Source of the DNA: J054 sp964613615 | Lineage (GTDB): Bacteria > Pseudomonadota > Gammaproteobacteria > Steroidobacterales > GCA-2729495 | Assembly: GCA_964613615.1 (NCBI GenBank) | Contig: CAZTIB010000129.1 | Span: forward strand, 1 to 64,000 | Length of the DNA stretch: 64,000 nt | Direction: 5' to 3' | Shown here: in pieces, positions 52,638 to 60,652 of the stretch | Layout: every line of letters begins with the position of its first letter | Position numbering within the stretch: the first letter of the stretch is position 1 | Notes under the pieces: model-generated | Told to the model about the DNA's origin: nothing | What the model saw: only the letters and a program-made list of their open reading frames with translations | The model's database searches: none | Made by a program: the position numbers and the translations under genes

Positions 52638-53761
52638 CAGCCGGTCTTGCGCGCGGTGGCGACGTACCAGCGCATGCTCTTGTCACTTTGCTCGACGAAG
52701 CCCACATACACGTCTTCGTCCGCAAAGCCGGCATCCAGCAACATGGCCTGCGGATCATTGTTCGCATAGACGAGCCAGAAAGGCTCGCAGTTGTAGTCGT
52801 GGTCCCAGCCGTAATCGAACTGCATGTAATCGTCGAGCTGGTCGAAGCGCAACGGCACGTCCTGGTGCACGCAAACTCCGCCGGGCTTCAGCAGGCGGTA
52901 GCTCTCGCGCATCATGCCGGCCGCGTCTGCGTCCGACATCTCGTGCATTGCGTTGTGTGACACCACCAGGTCGAAGGCTGCATCCGGGAACTTCGTCTCC
53001 GCCACGTGCTGCTGGTGAAAGTGCACGGGCAGACCCAGGGCCTCGGCCCGGGCATGCGCGTAGCGCAACAAGCCCGGTGTCACGTCGATGGCGTGCACCT
53101 CTGCATCGGGAAAGGCCTGCGCATACGGCGTGGATGAAGACCCGGCCGAACAGGCCATGTCGAGAATCCGGGTGGGCCTGAAGCCGGGATACTGGGCCTC
53201 GAGCATGCCGATGATGATCTCGCCTTTGCTCTGCTTCGTCCCGATGCCCTGCGCCTGCGAATACGCCGCGCCGCCCAGCTCGTAGAATGCGCCGGCGAGG
53301 AAATCATCGTCGCCCCGGTCCAGCACGTAGCCGCCGGGCTGCAGGTGAATTTCCGAATGCTGCACTTCGACCGGCACGCGGCAATCGGGGTCCAGTTCCA
53401 GCGAACCGCGCTTGTCGGGCCGGTCAGTGAGCTTGTGAAAGGCCTGCTTCATGCGCGGCTCTTCGCGCAGCAGCGTGTCCTGCACCGCGTCCCACATCTG
53501 CTCCTGCGTTGCCCGATTCATCGTGCTCCACAACTGCCAGTGCGGGTTCGGGCGCATGGCCGCACCGATCTCAGCGGGACCGTCCGGTGCATGGCCGTGC
53601 GTGGCCTCGAATTGGGGCGCCGCCTCCAGCGCGTAGAAGGCCCGGTTGCCGGCCCGCAACCGCCGACCCACGTGCAGCTTCATCGCGCCGATAATGCCCA
53701 GGCGCGCGCGCTCGTCGTGACTGGCCTGGCCCAGCATTTCGTGATCAGGATTTCGTGACAT
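52637..53761 (-). CDS. Class I SAM-dependent methyltransferase
   Basis: A 374-aa methyltransferase with an N-terminal about 190-residue extra domain rich in Trp/Met/His (NPHWQLWSTMNRATQEQMW) and a C-terminal Rossmann-like SAM domain. Motif I is RILDMACSAGSSSTPYAQA, a variant in which the usual glycines are partly Ala/Ser; the acidic residue after strand 2 is in VHAIDVTPG. The post-motif DLVVSHNAMHEM and GGVCVHQDVPL segments resemble ubiE/arsenite-type enzymes. The methyl acceptor is unknown. ATG at 53761 starts the conserved-looking N-terminus. Confidence 0.85.
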   Translation of the reverse strand: MSRNPDHEMLGQASHDERARLGIIGAMKLHVGRRLRAGNRAFYALEAAPQFEATHGHAPDGPAEIGAAMRPNPHWQLWSTMNRATQEQMWDAVQDTLLREEPRMKQAFHKLTDRPDKRGSLELDPDCRVPVEVQHSEIHLQPGGYVLDRGDDDFLAGAFYELGGAAYSQAQGIGTKQSKGEIIIGMLEAQYPGFRPTRILDMACSAGSSSTPYAQAFPDAEVHAIDVTPGLLRYAHARAEALGLPVHFHQQHVAETKFPDAAFDLVVSHNAMHEMSDADAAGMMRESYRLLKPGGVCVHQDVPLRFDQLDDYMQFDYGWDHDYNCEPFWLVYANNDPQAMLLDAGFADEDVYVGFVEQSDKSMRWYVATARKTG

Positions 53762-53859
53762 AGGATGCAACTCCGTTTCCCGCGGCCACAACCAGAACGA
53801 ATCCAGTCAACCTCCGATCCGCTCCTGAATGGTGCCGGCCACAGGTTAACTTGCCCACC

Positions 53860-55263
53860 TCAAGACCCATCCGGGCCACCTCTCTTTGCCGCACCAACCA
53901 CCGACTCCGTGCTCTTCAGCGTTTTCTCATCCAGCTTGAAAAAATACAGCAACACGAGCTTCAGCGCATACGTGGCCATCGGGATCACGGCAATGCAGAT
54001 GTAGATCGCAGTCCGCGCGGATTCCGGCTGGCCTTCGGCGCCTAGGTTGCGGTCGAAGCCCATGGCCGACAGCAGGCCGCCGATCACTATGCCTGACAAC
54101 GCGCTGGCAATTTTCTCGATGAAACTCGCGAGCCCCGCGTAAACGCCTTCCCGGCGCATGCCGGTGCGCCGGCGGTCCAGCTCCATGATGTCCGGCAGCA
54201 TGGCCTGGGTGGCCAGCAGCGTGCCCGCGCCGCCAATACCCAGCGCGAGCCCCCGCAAGCCGTAGATCCACAGTGACTCGTCCGGCCCGGACAGAAACCA
54301 GGTGGCGGCGACCACCAGGCTTGCAGCGCTGGCAATGGCGAGTACCGGGGGCTTGCCCAGCCGCTTCGACAGCTTCAGCCACAGCGGGATGGACAGAATC
54401 TGCCCGGTCACCTGCACCAGGCCGTAAATCCCGGCGATGGCCAGCGACTTCTGCATGATGTAGGCAATGAAAAACAGCTGCACGGCCAGCACGGCCGCCA
54501 GTGAAAACAGCCCGGCCAGCTTCAGCCCCATGAATAGCAGGAAGGGCGCGTTGCTGAACAGCAGCCGGGCCTGTTCACGCCACGGTAGCGCCGTGCGCAC
54601 CGGTTCGCTGAAGCGCGCGTGGCGGGTGCCATAGAAAGACGCCACCATCGCAACCGTCATCAATGCCCCGATCGCAATGCCCATGGCCCGGTAGGCCTGC
54701 GACGGCGTATAGCCGAGGCTTTCCTGCAGAAATGCCACCAGCGCCGGTGCCCCAGAGATACCGATGAAGGTACCGATGGCAATCAGGAACACGCGGTAGG
54801 ACATCATCACCGAGCGCTCGTGGTAGTCGTCTACCATCTCCGCCGGCATGGCGAGATACGGCACGTTGAAAATGGTGTAGCCGGTGGACAGCAACAGCAG
54901 TGCGCCGCCCACGTACAGGTAGAGCAGCGTGGTGTCAGCCATCGGTGGAATGCTGAACACCAGCGCGAAGGTCAGCCCGCAGGTCAGACCACCGAGCATC
55001 AGGTAGGGCCGGCGGCGCCCCCAGCGCGTGCGCGTGCGGTCGCTGATCATTCCCATCAGCGGGTCGGTGAACGCGTCGTAGAGCTTGGAGCCGGTAATCA
55101 GCGCACCGGCGATTACCGGCTCGATTTTCAGCACCGTCACCATGAAGAACAGCGCCGCGATGGCAAAGGTGTTGAGCTGCAGCGACACACCGAGCGTGCC
55201 GATCGCCCACCCGAGATGTGTGGGTTCGATGCGTTTCAGGGATAGCCAGTTCGCCAGGGCCAA
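53860..55263 (-). CDS. MFS transporter of the GPH (MelB-like) type
   Basis: A 467-aa cation-coupled transporter with 12 helices. The GPH motif is complete: LYDAFTDPLMGMISDRTRTR followed by WGRRRPYLMLGG, and a central PYLAMPAEMVDDYHERSVM region, which matches MelB. The C-terminus has DIMELDRRRTGMRREGVYAG. GPH carriers take up glycosides, pentosides, hexuronides or sulfated sugars; the substrate here is not known. It is 98 bp from the methyltransferase on the same strand. Confidence 0.9.
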   Translation of the reverse strand: MALANWLSLKRIEPTHLGWAIGTLGVSLQLNTFAIAALFFMVTVLKIEPVIAGALITGSKLYDAFTDPLMGMISDRTRTRWGRRRPYLMLGGLTCGLTFALVFSIPPMADTTLLYLYVGGALLLLSTGYTIFNVPYLAMPAEMVDDYHERSVMMSYRVFLIAIGTFIGISGAPALVAFLQESLGYTPSQAYRAMGIAIGALMTVAMVASFYGTRHARFSEPVRTALPWREQARLLFSNAPFLLFMGLKLAGLFSLAAVLAVQLFFIAYIMQKSLAIAGIYGLVQVTGQILSIPLWLKLSKRLGKPPVLAIASAASLVVAATWFLSGPDESLWIYGLRGLALGIGGAGTLLATQAMLPDIMELDRRRTGMRREGVYAGLASFIEKIASALSGIVIGGLLSAMGFDRNLGAEGQPESARTAIYICIAVIPMATYALKLVLLYFFKLDEKTLKSTESVVGAAKRGGPDGS

Positions 55264-55519
55264 GATATGGTCTCAGCGTTTACAGGGCCGGGGCCGCGCG
55301 GCCAAATGGGCCTGGGCGGGGCACGTGCCAGACGGGTCGAGCCACTGCCTGCCAGGTTTCAGCCGCCCATCTTGCAGGGCTTTGCCAGTTCGCCATGCCT
55401 GCCTTCGCCCCACAATCGTAGTTTGCTCAGAATTCCGCGTGACGTTTAAGATCTTAGCACTGGTAATTTCCCACTGGCCGCGCGCTTCCGGCCAGGCAGA
55501 GCTGAAATTGGAGGAATCA

Positions 55520-56299
55520 ATGAGCAAACGGATGCGAGCAATAGGCCTAACGGTCACGCTGGCCGCGCTGGCGCTGCTGTCAGGCAACCTGATTCAGGCC
55601 GGCATGCACAAAGACAGCGGCACAAAGGCCAAAGGCGTGGATGTCGGCCCGGGCGAAATGGGCTTCAGCGCAACCATCATTCCCGGCCCGCCGCTCAGCG
55701 GCGACCAGGTGAGGCCGGATGGGCATCTCGACTACCCGCGCGGCATGACCTGCGCGGAGTGCCACGATGTGGCCTTCGACGGCTTCACATCGGCCACGAT
55801 GCAGTTCGTCAACAACTTCGGCGAACTGGAGCAGGCAGAAATCTGGTCACGCATCGTCGAGTTCCTGCCCGGCCGCGAGCGCTTTGCCATCGCGACGGTG
55901 CAGGACGGCATGCCCATTGCCACCACCGTTGACATGGTCCTGGACCCGGAAGACCGGGTGCTGTTTGTCGTGTCGGAGAAAGGCACCGAAAAGCTGATGC
56001 AACTGAGAAAGAATCCCAACATCAGCGCGGTGCGTTTCAAGGGCTGGACCGTGGCGGACGGCGGCAAGAAAGAATGGATCAGCGTGCAGATTCGCGGCAC
56101 CGCTGAAATCATTGAGTCTGACGACGACCGCTTCATGGGATTCCTGGAGAAGTACAACCTGGTGCGGATGACTCCCGAACGGGCCGTGCGCCGCTTCGAC
56201 CTGATTCGCGTGACGCCAAAACAAATTTACTACTTCAACACGAATCTCGGCGCCAGCAAGAAGAGCGTGTATCAGCTCTGGCGGCGTGACGGCACCTGA
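55520..56299 (+). CDS. Exported monoheme c-type domain fused to a PNPOx/FDOR-like split barrel
   Basis: A 259-aa protein. A signal peptide (residues 6-28, LTVTLAALALLSGNLIQA) is followed by a short heme segment with MTCAECH (Cys78, Cys81, His82). The rest (about 100-250) looks like a pyridoxamine-phosphate-oxidase-type split barrel: FGELEQAEIWSRIVEFLPG, RFAIATVQDGMPIATTVDMV, RVLFVVSEKGTEK, NPNISAVRFKGWTVAD and RVTPKQIYYFNTNL. Relatives of this fold bind FMN, F420 or heme (HugZ). A covalent c-heme joined to such a barrel is uncommon. ATG 55520 has GGAGGA before it. It may transfer electrons or degrade heme-like compounds in the periplasm, by inference. Confidence 0.8.
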   Translation: MSKRMRAIGLTVTLAALALLSGNLIQAGMHKDSGTKAKGVDVGPGEMGFSATIIPGPPLSGDQVRPDGHLDYPRGMTCAECHDVAFDGFTSATMQFVNNFGELEQAEIWSRIVEFLPGRERFAIATVQDGMPIATTVDMVLDPEDRVLFVVSEKGTEKLMQLRKNPNISAVRFKGWTVADGGKKEWISVQIRGTAEIIESDDDRFMGFLEKYNLVRMTPERAVRRFDLIRVTPKQIYYFNTNLGASKKSVYQLWRRDGT

Positions 56300-56324
56300 G
56301 CCAGAGCCGGACAACGAGCGTCAA

Positions 56325-56369
56325 TTAACGGAAGTACGCGTCCAGGCCGGGGTCGCGGGCATGAAAAGT
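56325..56369 (-). pseudogene. Duplicated 3' end of the neighbouring NAD(P)-binding gene
   Basis: On the minus strand these 45 bases read TFHARDPGLDAYFR plus a stop (TAA), nearly the same as the C-terminus of the adjacent gene (TFHARDPSLANYYSR plus stop). The rest of the paralogue is missing. The fragment lies 75 bp beyond the real stop with a palindrome (56374-56398) between them. It looks like a relic of a tandem duplicate lost by recombination. Confidence 0.7.
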
Positions 56370-56373
56370 CTAA

Positions 56374-56398
56374 TAAAAGGGGGTCTGACCCCTTATAA
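56374..56398. repeat. Palindrome ATAAAAGGGGGTCTGACCCC...
   Basis: A 25-bp imperfect palindrome (ATAAAAGGGGGTCTGACCCC then TTATA) directly downstream of the stop of the NAD(P)-binding gene (minus strand, stop ends at 56400). With A-rich and T-rich flanks it could also work as a terminator. It marks the join between the intact gene and the pseudogene tail. Confidence 0.6.
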
Positions 56399-56399
56399 G

Positions 56400-57113
56400 T
56401 CAGCGGGAGTAGTAGTTCGCCAGGCTCGGGTCACGGGCGTGAAAGGTCTTGTTGAAGCAATCGGGGTTGTCCAGGCACTGCATGGTCAGGTCCGCAAGAT
56501 CTGCGCGCGTAATATTGGCCATGACCGTGTCATCTTCCGTCAGTTCGCCCGTACCGGTGGCGGGGGTACCGTCTGCCAGGACTCGCCCGTTGCGGATAAT
56601 TGTGTACGTGATGCCGCTGGCTTTCAGCAGGTTTTCTGCTTCACCTTTCGCCTTTAGCGTATCCAGCATCCTGCCGAAGGGAATGTCGGGAAAATTCTGC
56701 ACATTGTCGCCCGCCCCCACGGAACCGTGCAGGACAAACTGCTGTACATCACTGTCGGCAATCGCGGCCAGAATGTTGCGCATCGCGATGTCGTAAAAGC
56801 GCTCGGAGCTGCGGCCCTTGCCCGAGGCGTCGATGACAAAACGGAAGGGCTGGCCGTTGACCGCTGCCATCACGCTGTCGCCATCGAGCAGATCGCCGGT
56901 GATGTAGTCCACATCGAGTTCCGCCAGCCGTTTCCTTCCTGAGGTCGGCCGCGCGAAGACCGTGACGGGATAACCCGCCTCCACCAGCAGCTTGACGATG
57001 GGCGCGCCGAGGCGCCCGGTACCGCCGAACACCAGCGCGCGATTATTTTCATCTGCAGTCGCCACGGCAAACACGAAGACTCCGAAAAATACGGCTAAAG
57101 CTCGTTTCATCAA
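56400..57113 (-). CDS. NAD(P)-binding atypical SDR with signal peptide
   Basis: A 237-aa protein of the NAD(P)-binding atypical SDR (NmrA/SDR-a5-like) type. The Rossmann motif is VFGGTGRLGAP (about 28-38). AELDVDYITGDLLDGDSV and YTIIRNGRVLAD follow the family pattern. The first 21 residues (ALAVFFGVFVFAVATADE) resemble a Sec signal peptide, odd for an NAD(P) enzyme, because the cofactor is cytoplasmic; an alternative is a membrane anchor. The gene's 3' end is duplicated downstream. Substrate unknown. Confidence 0.8.
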   Translation of the reverse strand: MMKRALAVFFGVFVFAVATADENNRALVFGGTGRLGAPIVKLLVEAGYPVTVFARPTSGRKRLAELDVDYITGDLLDGDSVMAAVNGQPFRFVIDASGKGRSSERFYDIAMRNILAAIADSDVQQFVLHGSVGAGDNVQNFPDIPFGRMLDTLKAKGEAENLLKASGITYTIIRNGRVLADGTPATGTGELTEDDTVMANITRADLADLTMQCLDNPDCFNKTFHARDPSLANYYSR

Positions 57114-57302
57114 CCAATAGTAGCTGGAACGAAACGCCTGACAAGAAGTCCCAGGTCACCCGGCTATCCGGGTCGATTCGGTCAGAAGCCGGTACCTTAA
57201 CCTCTTGTTTTTGGCTAACCAATAGAAAAAACGCCCCCTTTGGTCCGTGGTGGTGGAATCGATAAGCCGGAACTTTCCTGACGCCGCATAGTCGAGTTCT
57301 GC

Positions 57303-58244
57303 ATGGCTGCGCGATCGACCATCTCATGCCTGGCCTACGTGCTGCTGCTGGTTGCGGTCACGTTTAGTGCCCAGGCCGATCGACTGAACGGCTTCGACCT
57401 GAGCGACCCGCTGGTGCCTCGCAAGCTGATTCGCGCGGGTGGCCCGCCGCGGGATGGGATTCCTTCGATCGATGCGCCCCGTTTCATCAAGGCAGGGGAG
57501 GCACACAAGCTGCGCGACACGGATCGTGTTCTCGGCGTCACGATCAAAGGCCTTGCGAAAGCCTACCCAGTCAAAGTCCTGAACTATCACGAAATTGTGA
57601 ACGATCGCTTTGGGCAGCTGCCGGTGGCCGTAACCTTCTGCCCGTTGTGCGGCAGTGGTGTCGCCTTCGACGCGCGGGTGCACGGCGAGGCGCGCGAGTT
57701 TGGCGTGTCGGGATTGCTCTACAACAGCGACGTACTGATGTATGACCGCGCGAGCGACTCGCTCTGGTCACAGATTCTCGGCCAGGCCGTCACCGGGCCG
57801 GCGCGCGGCACGGAACTGCAAACGGTGCCGGTACGGCACACCACCTGGGGCGAGTGGCGCCGAAGACATCCCGCCACGCTGGTGCTGGCCGAGCCGCGAT
57901 TTGCCGGCCGCAACTACAATGTAGACCCCTACGTAGGCTACGCGGAATCGGCCAGGATCTGGGCGCCGGTCGCGCACCGGGATAATCGCTATCGGCCCAA
58001 GGAAGTGGTAGTGGGCGCGGTCGCGAACGGTGAAGCGCGCGCCTGGCCATTTGCTGAATTGCCAGACGATCGCAGCGTAGTTACTGACTCGATCGGTGGA
58101 CAGACCGTGCGGCTGGAATACGACCACGCGGCCCAGGCCGCAGCCCTGCTTGACGAGGATGGTCAGGAGATCCCGTCCTTCACCGCGTTTTGGTTCGCGT
58201 GGGTGGCCTTCCACCCGGATACCAGCGTGTACGGCGGGGGATAG
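57303..58244 (+). CDS. DUF3179 family exported protein
   Basis: A 313-aa protein with a signal peptide (LAYVLLLVAVTFSAQA). The DUF3179 core is plain: IRAGGPPRDGIPSIDAPRFI, VKVLNYHEIVND, VTFCPLCGSGVAFD with a Cys pair (CxxC), and GLLYNSDVLMYDRASDSLWS. The function of DUF3179 is unknown; the CPLC pair and conserved His may bind a metal. It is probably periplasmic. It stands 185 bp upstream of the next gene, in the same direction. Confidence 0.85.
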   Translation: MAARSTISCLAYVLLLVAVTFSAQADRLNGFDLSDPLVPRKLIRAGGPPRDGIPSIDAPRFIKAGEAHKLRDTDRVLGVTIKGLAKAYPVKVLNYHEIVNDRFGQLPVAVTFCPLCGSGVAFDARVHGEAREFGVSGLLYNSDVLMYDRASDSLWSQILGQAVTGPARGTELQTVPVRHTTWGEWRRRHPATLVLAEPRFAGRNYNVDPYVGYAESARIWAPVAHRDNRYRPKEVVVGAVANGEARAWPFAELPDDRSVVTDSIGGQTVRLEYDHAAQAAALLDEDGQEIPSFTAFWFAWVAFHPDTSVYGGG

Positions 58245-58336
58245 GGTGGCGCCGGAGCCCAACACATTGCGCCCGCTATATCTTTCACAGGAACCGCCGG
58301 CTGGGAATAGGTTCGAACAACCAGCCAGGAAATCGT

Positions 58337-58383
58337 TGTCTGACACCATTCAACCGCCAGTTGAACAATTGGTGTCTGACACC
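58337..58383. repeat. Pair of TGTCTGACACC elements
   Basis: TGTCTGACACC at 58337-58347 and GGTGTCTGACACC at 58371-58383 flank a short inverted core (CAACCGCCAGTTG). Related to GGTGTCAGACACC at 45935 and TGTCAGACACC at 60641. It lies upstream of the FGE-like gene start (58429), so it could also be a regulatory hairpin. Confidence 0.45.
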
Positions 58384-58428
58384 GTTGCTCCCCTTAGCGC
58401 CGCTGGCGAAAGGGCCTACTCTTCCTGC

Positions 58429-59655
58429 ATGCGTGCAAGTCTGTTATCGATTGCCGTGCTCCTGGCGGGCTGCGCGCCCGACAGCGATTCACCATTGTCC
58501 GTCGATCCGGTCGCTTTTCGGGATTGCGAGGCCTGCCCGCTGATGGTCGACATACCCGCCGGCGAGTTCCTGATGGGTACGGCGCCGGAGGACCGGCTGA
58601 TCGATCCGCGCACCGGCAAACCCGCCACCAACGATAGCCCGCAGCACCTGGTTACTCTCACGGAGGGGTTCGCGCTGGGCCGTTACGAGGTCGCGGTGGG
58701 TGAATACGCTGCCTTCGTTGCTGACACCGGCCGCGAACATGAGGGCAAGTGCATGGGCTTTGCCGCGCCGAACCAGTTCAGGATGAGCCCGGACTTCAGC
58801 TGGCAGCAAATCGATGCGGAACAGTCCGACCGTCACCCCGTGGGCTGTGTGTCGTTTTATGACGCGCAAGCCTATGCAGAGTGGTTACAGGAAAAGACCA
58901 GCAAGCCGTACCGCCTGCCCACCGAGGCAGAGTGGGAGTACGCGGCGCGTGCCGGAGCGACCACCAGCTATCACTGGGGATCCTCGGCGGCCGACGCCTG
59001 TGGGTATGCGAACGTGCGCAGCCCGGGCGCGCAGTCGATCAGTCAGCGCCAGATGGAGTCAGACCAAAACGATGGGTTTCCGTGCGACGACGGTTTTGAG
59101 GCTGCCGCCCCCGTGGGCAGCTTCGAAGCCAATGCCTTCGGTCTGCACGACATGCAGGGCAACGCGTGGGAATGGGTGGCCGACTGCAATCACAAGGACT
59201 ACAACGGCGCAGCGGCCGACGGCAGCGCATGGCTGGACGCGGAGGGCTGCCAGTTCGGGCTGATTCGCAGCGGTTCGTTTCTCAATCGCGTGGAGCGCTC
59301 GAGCACGACTGTGCGAGTGGGCCGGCCACGGTCCGGCCGGGGTACGAACATGGGTTTTCGCGTCGCACTGGGAACTGTGGCGGCGCCAGCGACGGCGGCA
59401 ACGAGCTCAGGCGTCACCGACACTTTGGCAGACGACGGCAGCCCCGGTGCCCTGCTCTTCAACGAACACTGCCAGGCGTGCCACCAGCAGAATACGAACT
59501 ACCGCGGCATCTATGGCACCGATCAGGCCGCGGTCGAGGGCGTGATTCGGAACGGCGGTAACAACGTGATGAGCATGCCGACCTTCGCCGAGGTGCTGAG
59601 CGCCGAGGAGATCGCGACGCTAGCTGCCTACGTGCGTGAGACGAACGGCTGGTGA
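58429..59655 (+). CDS. FGE/SUMF1-like domain fused to cytochrome c, lipoprotein
   Basis: A 408-aa lipoprotein (lipobox LLAGC). The large first part is a formylglycine-generating-enzyme/SUMF1-like domain: VDIPAGEFLMGTAPEDR, GRYEVAVGEYAAFV, YRLPTEAEWEYAARAG, FGLHDMQGNAWEWVADC and GSFLNRVERSSTTVRVGRP. The C-terminal about 70 residues are a monoheme cytochrome c with CQACH (Cys348, His352) and a probable axial Met383 (SMPTF). A sulfatase-modifying fold joined to a heme is uncommon and could be a redox-linked oxidase or a structural lectin-like domain. ATG at 58429 starts the lipoprotein signal. Confidence 0.85.
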   Translation: MRASLLSIAVLLAGCAPDSDSPLSVDPVAFRDCEACPLMVDIPAGEFLMGTAPEDRLIDPRTGKPATNDSPQHLVTLTEGFALGRYEVAVGEYAAFVADTGREHEGKCMGFAAPNQFRMSPDFSWQQIDAEQSDRHPVGCVSFYDAQAYAEWLQEKTSKPYRLPTEAEWEYAARAGATTSYHWGSSAADACGYANVRSPGAQSISQRQMESDQNDGFPCDDGFEAAAPVGSFEANAFGLHDMQGNAWEWVADCNHKDYNGAAADGSAWLDAEGCQFGLIRSGSFLNRVERSSTTVRVGRPRSGRGTNMGFRVALGTVAAPATAATSSGVTDTLADDGSPGALLFNEHCQACHQQNTNYRGIYGTDQAAVEGVIRNGGNNVMSMPTFAEVLSAEEIATLAAYVRETNGW

Positions 59656-59767
59656 GGGGGCGCCGAAACCCATCAGCGCTGTTCGCGGCGGCGGTTGGAC
59701 GTCGCAAAATTATGACAAAGGTGTTGGGCTTGCGGCTGAGAAGCGATAATCGACAGCCAGGTGGATC

Positions 59768-60583
59768 CTAACTCTTTGCCAGCCACTCCATCATGCCGGC
59801 CATGCGCTGCTTGAAGGCTTCGGGATCCTTGTTTCTCAGCAGCATCGCCTGCTTGGCTTCTTTGATGCTGATCACCACCTCGTCTTCACGGTTGATGATG
59901 GCGTCCACCACCCGCTCCGCGCAGGCTTCCGCCGTCATGCCTGAATCGTTATTCCAGGTGCTGGCCCCGTGTTCTGAACCATCGCCCGTCAGTGCATGCT
60001 CGAACACGTTGCTCTTGATGCCGGCAATCACCAGCAGTGTGCACGCGATGTTGTCCTTGAGGTGTTCGATGCGCAGCGTGTCGTAGTAACCGTGCAGTGC
60101 GTGCTTCGCCGCGCAGTAGGTCGTGTGATAAGGCACCGCGTGTTTGCCGGCCACTGACGAAGTCACGACGAAGTGACCGCTCTGCTGTTCGATCATTCGC
60201 GGCAGCACGAGCTTGGTCAGCGCCACCGGGGCAAAGTAGTCCACCTCCATGATCCGACGTTCCACTTCCAGCAGCGTGTCTTTCGCGAGGCTGCGCTGGC
60301 CGATGCCCGCATTATTCACCAGCACGTCCAGGCGCGGAAAGCGCTCGAGTACTTCGGCTGCCGCGGCCTGGCGGGCGCTTTCGTCGGTCACGTCGAAAGG
60401 CAGCACATGCAACGGCGCCCGACCGTCCTTGCAGTCCGCTTTAACGCGCTCCAGCTCCGCCTCGCGCCGGGCCGACAGGATCAGCTCCGCGCCCTCGCGG
60501 TGAAACACCGTCGCCATACCCTCCCCGACCCCCGACGACGCGCCGGTGATCCAGATCGTTTGCCCTTGCAGCTTGTTTGTCAT
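59768..60583 (-). CDS. Classical short-chain dehydrogenase
   Basis: A 271-aa classical SDR. It has TGASSGVG (13-20) for the cofactor, NNAG, the catalytic Ser in VVTSSVAGK, and YCAAK (Tyr-x3-Lys). The pattern SARREAELERVKADC with basic residues after strand 2 favours NADP(H). The C-terminus is longer than the minimal fold and rich in Lys and Met. The substrate is unknown. It is on the same strand as the DUF1838 gene upstream (69 bp). Confidence 0.9.
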   Translation of the reverse strand: MTNKLQGQTIWITGASSGVGEGMATVFHREGAELILSARREAELERVKADCKDGRAPLHVLPFDVTDESARQAAAAEVLERFPRLDVLVNNAGIGQRSLAKDTLLEVERRIMEVDYFAPVALTKLVLPRMIEQQSGHFVVTSSVAGKHAVPYHTTYCAAKHALHGYYDTLRIEHLKDNIACTLLVIAGIKSNVFEHALTGDGSEHGASTWNNDSGMTAEACAERVVDAIINREDEVVISIKEAKQAMLLRNKDPEAFKQRMAGMMEWLAKS

Positions 60584-60640
60584 GTAGCTGATAAAAGAAT
60601 CATCGATCTTGTCTGTCCAGCAGCCTTGCCGGGCGCGCGA

Positions 60641-60651
60641 TGTCAGACACC
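60641..60651. repeat. Short TGTCAGACACC element
   Basis: Ends 1 bp before the stop codon of the DUF1838 gene on the minus strand. Shares the palindromic core GTCAGAC with the copy at 45935-45947. Too short to be sure of common origin. Confidence 0.4.
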
Positions 60652-60652
60652 G

